From positions 170,137-234,136 of the forward strand of contig CBDBIK010000006.1 in assembly GCA_965206145.1 (NCBI GenBank): a stretch of 64,000 nucleotides of DNA, in the 5' to 3' direction. A program made the position numbers and the translations under genes. Of the stretch, positions 60,683 to 64,000 are shown piece by piece. Origin of the DNA: CBDBIK01 sp965206145 (lineage in GTDB: Bacteria; Pseudomonadota; Alphaproteobacteria; TMED109). Under the pieces are notes generated by a model. The model was not told the origin of the DNA. It made no database searches and saw only the letters and a list, made by a program, of their open reading frames with translations. Positions within the stretch are counted from its first letter, which is position 1. Each line of letters opens with the position of its first letter.

Positions 60683-60761
60683 TGGTGCCCAGGGGCGGGA
60701 TCGAACCGCCGACACCGCAGGTGCATGAGCCCGCGTGCTCTACCAGCTGAGCTACCTGGGC
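60683..60761 (-). tRNA. tRNA-like gene 2 with enlarged anticodon loop (CAT-like)
   Basis: Identical to copy 1 except GCTCATGCAC in the anticodon loop and TTCGATC in the T loop. The A in the loop removes the extra C-G closing pair possible in copy 1, so this copy keeps an 8-nt loop, CTCATGCA, above a 6-bp stem. All other canonical tRNA elements and the encoded CCA are kept. Confidence 0.8.
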
Positions 60762-60794
60762 GATCGGAGCAAGAACTCTTCGGATTTCCAGGGG

Positions 60795-60814
60795 GTGAAT
60801 CGCCGGCGATTCAC
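60795..60814. promoter_or_regulatory. Palindrome copy 4, upstream of tRNA-like gene 2
   Basis: The perfect 20-bp core GTGAATCGCCGGCGATTCAC; the outer arms are not matched here (GGGG against TTCC). It lies 34 bp upstream of the 5' end of tRNA-like gene 2. Confidence 0.8.
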
Positions 60815-60856
60815 TTCCTAACCCGTCGGTGACGACAACACGACGGGAGCCCGCGC

Positions 60857-61168
60857 TCATCGCGCGGGCCACCGGCGGAGCTTCGTCTGTGAGAATCCAA
60901 GGGTGTTTCGCCGGCGAAACAAAGGGTAAGCCTTTGATATAACGATACATGTGCTCAAAAATCCAGAGGATATTCCAAGACGGGAAGAGATCTCCCGGAC
61001 CGTCTCCGATCCGAACGCCCCCATCCCCTCAAACGCCCAGTCGGCAAACTCCCACTGCCGCTCCGAGCCGGACTCGGAGAGACACTTGCCGCGTGCGATC
61101 CACGCATCCCGGTCGGACGAGACCGCCGCTGGATCTGCCACCGCATGCATCTTCCCGATAGTGGTCAT
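60857..61168 (-). CDS. Short regulator, apparent paralog of the ParB/KorB-like protein
   Basis: 103 aa. RQWEFADWAFEGMGAFGSET, then VREISSRLGISSGFLSTCIV and SKAYPLFRRRNTLGF, aligns with the HTH part of the 234-aa ParB/KorB-like protein: WE(F/L)xDxA, REx3RxGxSx3L, KA(Y/F), RRRxTL. It lacks the C-terminal coiled coil. The codons for FRRRN contain a palindrome of the same design. ATG 61168 overlaps the upstream regulator stop by 4 nt. Confidence 0.6.
   Translation of the reverse strand: MTTIGKMHAVADPAAVSSDRDAWIARGKCLSESGSERQWEFADWAFEGMGAFGSETVREISSRLGISSGFLSTCIVISKAYPLFRRRNTLGFSQTKLRRWPAR
60904..60921. repeat. Variant palindrome inside the short regulator gene
   Basis: A perfect 18-bp palindrome, TGTTTCGCCGGCGAAACA, encoding FRRRN at the position that corresponds to VNRRRFT of the larger paralog. 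Relative to the main palindrome, the changes on the left arm are mirrored on the right arm. Confidence 0.85.
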
Positions 61169-61440
61169 GCCGCCCTCCGACGGCCCTTCGAAGGACAGCG
61201 CGGCGCCGGTGGGCGGGGAATGTCAGAGGGCCACTTGGCTCCCTGCGGCCATGTTGCGATTGCGCGCTCAATGATGACCAGAGCGCGACGTGCAGTGAGA
61301 CTCATGCCGTCCCGTTCGATTCGCCGTAGGGTGTCGCCGCTCCCTGTCAGCTTCCGGGACGCAGTGGATAAGGCGAAGCCCGTACTTCGGCTAAACTCGC
61401 GGATCAGATCGGCGATTGCTTGATCGCTTAGCACTATCAT
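61165..61440 (-). CDS. Small Cro/Ner-like HTH regulator
   Basis: 91 aa. DLIREFSRSTGFALSTASRK, LTGSGDTLRRIERDGMSLTA and a helix with RRALVIIERAIATW suggest a small HTH protein of the Cro type. It is divergent from the S24 repressor and is the first gene of the leftward early operon, the place of ner in Mu. ATG 61440 lies within the operator region. Confidence 0.65.
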   Translation of the reverse strand: MIVLSDQAIADLIREFSRSTGFALSTASRKLTGSGDTLRRIERDGMSLTARRALVIIERAIATWPQGAKWPSDIPRPPAPRCPSKGRRRAA

Positions 61441-61516
61441 TCTCCAATGATGGACGATAGTGCATCATGGATCAACCCCCCTAACAGTTGCGGCGTAATC
61501 GTGCCATATAGTGCAT
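61431..61516. promoter_or_regulatory. Repressor operator region with ATAGTGC half-sites
   Basis: GCACTATC (61431-61438) and GATAGTGC (61456-61463) form an inverted repeat with a 17-bp spacer. A third TATAGTGCAT lies at 61507-61516, immediately before the repressor ATG. The sites lie between the divergent Cro-like and S24 repressor genes, where the lysogeny switch is expected. Confidence 0.65.
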
Positions 61517-62260
61517 ATGACCCCCGCTGAAATCATCCGCAACGCCGCCCGCGAAGCCATGGAGAAAGCAGGTATAGGGATTAGGAAGTTTGAAGAACGG
61601 CAAGGGCTCCAAAAGTGGTCTCTTCAGGGATTTCTCGACCGGAATCGTAGTCAAGTGCCCTCCGTCGACCGCGCCGCCGAAATCTGCGATGCCCTCGGTC
61701 TTGAATTCTACGTTGGTCCCCCACGCGAGGAACCCGGGGCCGCACTCGGTGATCGGCTTAGCGAGGTGCAAGCCGAGCTCGAACGCCTCCATGGGCAGGC
61801 ATTGGCAGCGACCAAATCCATGGTGGCGCCGGTTGACGGGAGCGGTGAGGAGGATCCGAGCAAACGCTACATTGAGATGCTGGAGGTGGAGCCATCCGCC
61901 GGTGGGGGCTCTCACATTGAGGACGCTCCAGTCCGAGGGCGCCTCGCGTTCCGGCGCGCCTGGCTCAACCTGCACGCGCTGATCGCGTCGGAATGCGTAG
62001 TCATCCGAGTGCGCGGCGAGTCGATGGAGCCGACGCTTCCGGACAAGTGCTCGATCCTCATCGCGAAGCATCGCAACCGGCGTCGGGACAAGCACATCTT
62101 CGTGGTGCGCACGGAAGACGGACTGATAGTCAAGAGGGCACGAAAGGATGGCAAGGCCTGGCTGCTCGTTAGCGACCATCCGGCGTGGAAGGACCTACCG
62201 TGGCCTCGCGACGCCGACGTGATTGGCGAGGTTGTGTGGATGGCGAAGACTCTGGACTGA
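61517..62260 (+). CDS. S24 (LexA/CI-like) phage repressor
   Basis: 247 aa. An N-terminal HTH region (IIRNAAREAMEKAGIGIRKF through to PSVDRAAEICDALGLEFYVG) joins an S24 peptidase domain. The nucleophile is in VRGESMEPTLPD and the catalytic lysine in LIVKRARKDG. The protein is expected to hold lysogeny and to be inactivated by self-cleavage during the SOS response. GTG 61511 is an alternative start. It is divergent from the early operon. Confidence 0.88.
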   Translation: MTPAEIIRNAAREAMEKAGIGIRKFEERQGLQKWSLQGFLDRNRSQVPSVDRAAEICDALGLEFYVGPPREEPGAALGDRLSEVQAELERLHGQALAATKSMVAPVDGSGEEDPSKRYIEMLEVEPSAGGGSHIEDAPVRGRLAFRRAWLNLHALIASECVVIRVRGESMEPTLPDKCSILIAKHRNRRRDKHIFVVRTEDGLIVKRARKDGKAWLLVSDHPAWKDLPWPRDADVIGEVVWMAKTLD

Positions 62261-62268
62261 CAGGGCAC

Positions 62269-62349
62269 ATGAAATGCCCGCATTGCGACACCCGGACACA
62301 CGAGGTCTGGGAGCGGAACTTTCTAATTTACACCCACCCTATGAATTAA
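62269..62349 (+). pseudogene. 5' fragment of a DUF4145-type gene
   Basis: A 26-codon frame, MKCPHCDTRTHEVWERNF and onwards, that matches the first codons of the intact DUF4145 gene at 62906 (MICPHCYVGIHEDWETHK). It lies 8 nt after the repressor stop, at the same relative place as in the second copy. It was cut off by the cassette that follows. Confidence 0.7.
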
Positions 62350-62513
62350 GTAATATCGATCCTGTCACCGGATTAAGCTAGCCTTGCAAAGGACAGAATG
62401 TCATGAATACGATACTGCTTTTCAAGCGTTTTCTTACTACAAAGAGTTTTTGCTCGGGGAAGTTGTTAAAGCGCAAGTACTGGGCTGGGCGCGACACTGG
62501 GAAGAAAGGGGTC

Positions 62514-62771
62514 ATGCAGTACAGGAAATTGTTGCTCCTAAGCCTATGTGGGATATCTCTACCAGGATGCGCTGCGGGACCAGCTGTAATTGTAGATCTT
62601 GAAACGGATAAAGTGGTTGTTAGGAAGAACATATCAACACCCGACGAAGAGGTAGAAGCTAAGGCTCGTGAGGGCTGCGCTCTACATGACCGCGTTCCGA
62701 AGCCCCTGAGTGTGTCTTGCCTAGATCAATATTGCTTTTCTTCAAATCACCTTTTCGCGTGCCTAGAGTAG
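62514..62771 (+). CDS. Small putative lipoprotein (moron)
   Basis: 85 aa with the lipoprotein signal MQYRKLLLLSLCGISLPGC (lipobox LPGC) and a short mature part containing VIVDLETDKVVVRKNIS and several cysteines. ATG 62514 follows GAAAGGGG. The frame is open from 62403 without similarity. The local A+T content is higher than in the neighbouring phage genes, which suggests separate acquisition. Surface modification of lysogens is a possible role. Confidence 0.6.
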   Translation: MQYRKLLLLSLCGISLPGCAAGPAVIVDLETDKVVVRKNISTPDEEVEAKAREGCALHDRVPKPLSVSCLDQYCFSSNHLFACLE

Positions 62772-62842
62772 GGCTTCCCTTGGAAACACCATTCAAATGT
62801 AGTTGGTGTTGCCACTCAACTTAGCGTGGGATCCAGTTCCAT

Positions 62843-62905
62843 GATCTCGCGACGCCGACGTGGTCGGCAAGGTCGTCTGAATGGCAGGACACTTGGCTTA
62901 AGAAC
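62843..62905 (+). pseudogene. Remnant of a second repressor 3' end
   Basis: CTCGCGACGCCGACGTG followed by a GGCAAGGTCGTC segment repeats the last codons of the S24 repressor gene at about 62212-62250 (RDADVIGEVV), here RDADVVGKVV and a stop. It ends just before the intact DUF4145 gene, so the repressor-end plus DUF4145-start unit occurs twice. Confidence 0.75.
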
Positions 62906-63637
62906 ATGATCTGCCCACATTGCTACGTCGGGATACACGAGGATTGGGAAACGCATAAGGTTGAAACGCGAAGCCGTCAGAATCCTACAGACGTATTCTT
63001 TGACAATGAAAAATTCGATCTGTTCTATCTGGTAAAGGTAATGATGCTGACATGCCCAGAATGTGACGAGCTAGCTATCAAACTTCACATGGTAGAAGAA
63101 ATTTGTTCGAACGGGGTTCGTGGAGGCCAGATAAATCATTATCATGATGCATTCATTGCCTTTCCGCCTCATTCATCATCGCACCCTCCAGCTCCCGATG
63201 ATGTTCCTGAAGAACAGCGAAACAACTACAAAGAGGCATGCGAGGTACTGCCGGTAAGTCCCAAGGCCTCGGCGACATTGAGTCGATGCATTTTGCAGAT
63301 GATTCTGATGGAGCAAGGCTATAAAAACAAGAATCTGGCCACGCAGATCGATGATGTTCTGAAGGAGAAGGATTCTGAAAAATCCTTGCCTTCGGCACTC
63401 CGCCTCAGCATCAACGCCGTGCGAAATTTTGGCAATTTCTCAGCGCATCCCATAACGGACAAGACGACGCTCCAGATCATCGAAGTGGAGCCTGAAGAAG
63501 CGGAATGGTGCCTGGATCTCATCTTTGATTTGTTCGACCATTATTATGTCAAACCTGCAGACGCTAAGAGAAGAAAAGAGGAGTTGGATATTAAGCTGGC
63601 CGCTGCAGGAAAACCGACCAGCGAAATTCCATTCTAA
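62906..63637 (+). CDS. DUF4145-domain protein with N-terminal zinc ribbon
   Basis: 243 aa. A zinc ribbon formed by MICPHCYVGIHEDW and LTCPECDELAIKL (two CxxC pairs) is followed by the helical DUF4145 core: EVLPVSPKASATLSRCILQM, LRLSINAVRNFGNFSAHPIT and a C-terminal EPEEAEWCLDLIFDLFDHYY. The RNFGNFSAH segment resembles the RxxxxH motif of HEPN RNases. DUF4145 proteins occur in prophages and with restriction systems, so anti-phage defence by the lysogen is plausible. Confidence 0.75.
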   Translation: MICPHCYVGIHEDWETHKVETRSRQNPTDVFFDNEKFDLFYLVKVMMLTCPECDELAIKLHMVEEICSNGVRGGQINHYHDAFIAFPPHSSSHPPAPDDVPEEQRNNYKEACEVLPVSPKASATLSRCILQMILMEQGYKNKNLATQIDDVLKEKDSEKSLPSALRLSINAVRNFGNFSAHPITDKTTLQIIEVEPEEAEWCLDLIFDLFDHYYVKPADAKRRKEELDIKLAAAGKPTSEIPF

Positions 63638-63691
63638 CGTCAATTCATGGTGAAATCGCTTGACCAACCGGCTTCCGCAGACTGATTTTCC

Positions 63692-63708
63692 TGTGACACC
63701 TGTCACCT
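63692..63708 (+). promoter_or_regulatory. Late-operon activator dyad, rightward copy
   Basis: TGTGACACCTGTCACCT, identical to the minus-strand site at 54056-54072. It is 57 bp upstream of the gene I ATG and oriented towards it. Confidence 0.75.
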
Positions 63709-63764
63709 TTACGTCCACTTAGTTCTCTCTCACGATTCGCCTTCCGACCACCGGAGGCGGATCC

Positions 63765-64000
63765 ATGTCTGCGAAGTTCAGCGCACTTGATGGGTGGTTC
63801 GATGTGTTCCGAGCGGGCACCCACACCGACATGCGCGGCTCCGAGAACAGTTTTGACGCGGCGACTCTCGACGGGATCGTCTCCAACTATGCTGACCAGG
63901 ATCCGGTTCCGGTTGTCGTCGGTCACCCCGAGGACGACGCACCGGCCTACGGCTGGGTTGAACGGATCCGGCGTGTCGGCGACCGCCTCCAGGCGCGGCT
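63765..64000 (+). CDS. Mu I-like protease/scaffold (partial, runs off the window)
   Basis: The first 78 codons are visible: MSAKFSALDGWFDVFRAGTH, then GSENSFDAATLDGIVSNYAD and VPVVVGHPEDDAPAYGWVER. The WFDVFRAGTHTD start and GHP...AYGWV are typical of phage I-like prohead proteases. GGAGGCGG lies before ATG 63765. It is the first gene of the rightward structural operon and should be followed by the major capsid gene. Confidence 0.85.
   Translation, partial: MSAKFSALDGWFDVFRAGTHTDMRGSENSFDAATLDGIVSNYADQDPVPVVVGHPEDDAPAYGWVERIRRVGDRLQAR

Larger units (their letters stand above)
60388..60814. repeat. 198-bp tandem repeat: palindrome plus tRNA-like gene
   Basis: Units at 60388-60585 and 60586-60783 are nearly identical, and a partial third copy (60784-60814) holds only the palindrome. 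Each full unit contains one palindrome, about 60 bp of spacer and one tRNA-like gene on the minus strand. Differences between the units are few and include one base in the anticodon loop and one in the T loop. Confidence 0.92.
46869..64000. mobile_element. Mu-like transposable prophage (left end to window edge)
   Basis: A Mu-type prophage recognised by transposases A and B, GemA, Mor, Mu gp25-gp29-type genes, F-type head protein, an S24 repressor and an I-type protease. The left end starts at TGTGGGGAACCG, directly after host codons. The leftward arm (61440 to 47510) carries early, lysis and packaging genes, and the rightward arm (61517 on) carries the repressor, morons and gene I. The right end is outside the window. 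Head genes are thus split between two diverging late operons, unlike classical Mu. Confidence 0.9.

Noticed and set aside
60375..60950. A 191-codon minus-strand frame with internally repeated protein sequence
   Set aside because: The repeats are translations of the 198-bp palindrome-tRNA units; the frame runs through both tRNA-like genes and is not a protein gene.

Overview
The chromosomal part of this window looks like an alphaproteobacterium. The evidence is the block order rplM-rpsI-argC, the aminotransferase-glpX-recJ cluster, the clpS-clpA pair, a FemAB-like (DUF482) gene, a tRNA-Met(CAT) typical of the group, and a broken relic of the cell-cycle response regulator CpdR. I cannot name the genus.

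Layout. 1-10.4 kb, + strand: the end of a SUF iron-sulfur operon (sufS-sufU-sufT-sufA), a CitE-like lyase, succinate dehydrogenase sdhCDAB, a Na+/Ca2+-type antiporter, a solitary TRAP solute-binding protein and methylmalonate-semialdehyde dehydrogenase. 10.4-14.9 kb: a small membrane protein, tRNA-Arg(CCG) and an ABC ATPase on the minus strand, then a small zinc-finger protein and DNA polymerase I, whose proofreading site is degraded. About 14.9-26.8 kb is a lower-GC accessory island between polA and an alpha/beta hydrolase gene. It holds a minus-strand type I restriction operon in which almost every gene overlaps the next by 4 nt: hsdM, a broken HEPN gene, a nucleotidyltransferase-HsdS fusion, an Abi-C protein, an ImmA/IrrE peptidase, a PIN (DUF4411) protein and hsdR. 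Frameshifted relics surround it (cpdR, an IS982-type transposase, a Phd-type antitoxin, an XRE antitoxin). 26.8-33.2 kb: a sulfur-supply block (cysE, two cysteine desulfurases, a 2Fe-2S ferredoxin, a dehalogenase-like hydrolase, mnmA) and tRNA-Met. 33.3-46.0 kb: ribosomal proteins, argC, an aminotransferase, a tightly overlapped run glpX-recJ-galU-ugd-pmm, and clpS-clpA.

From 46,869 to the end of the window lies a Mu-like transposable prophage that has cut a FemAB-like host gene. Its leftward arm carries two small regulators, two tRNA-like genes, a ParB/KorB-like protein, transposase A and B, early genes, a Mor-type activator, lysis genes, terminase, portal and the F-type head protein. Its rightward arm carries an S24 repressor, a moron cassette, a DUF4145 protein and the start of the I-type protease, which runs off the window.

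The most unusual region is 60.1-60.9 kb. A perfect palindrome with the core GTGAATCGCCGGCGATTCAC occurs four times: inside the ParB/KorB-like gene, just upstream of its start, and upstream of each of two tandem tRNA-like genes in a 198-bp repeat. The tRNA-like genes have every canonical element except an enlarged anticodon loop. A neighbouring regulator that looks paralogous carries a symmetrically co-varied version of the palindrome at the same codon position. A second regulatory link is a 17-bp dyad, TGTGACACCTGTCACCT, found upstream of both oppositely directed late operons; it is a strong candidate target for the prophage's Mor-type activator.
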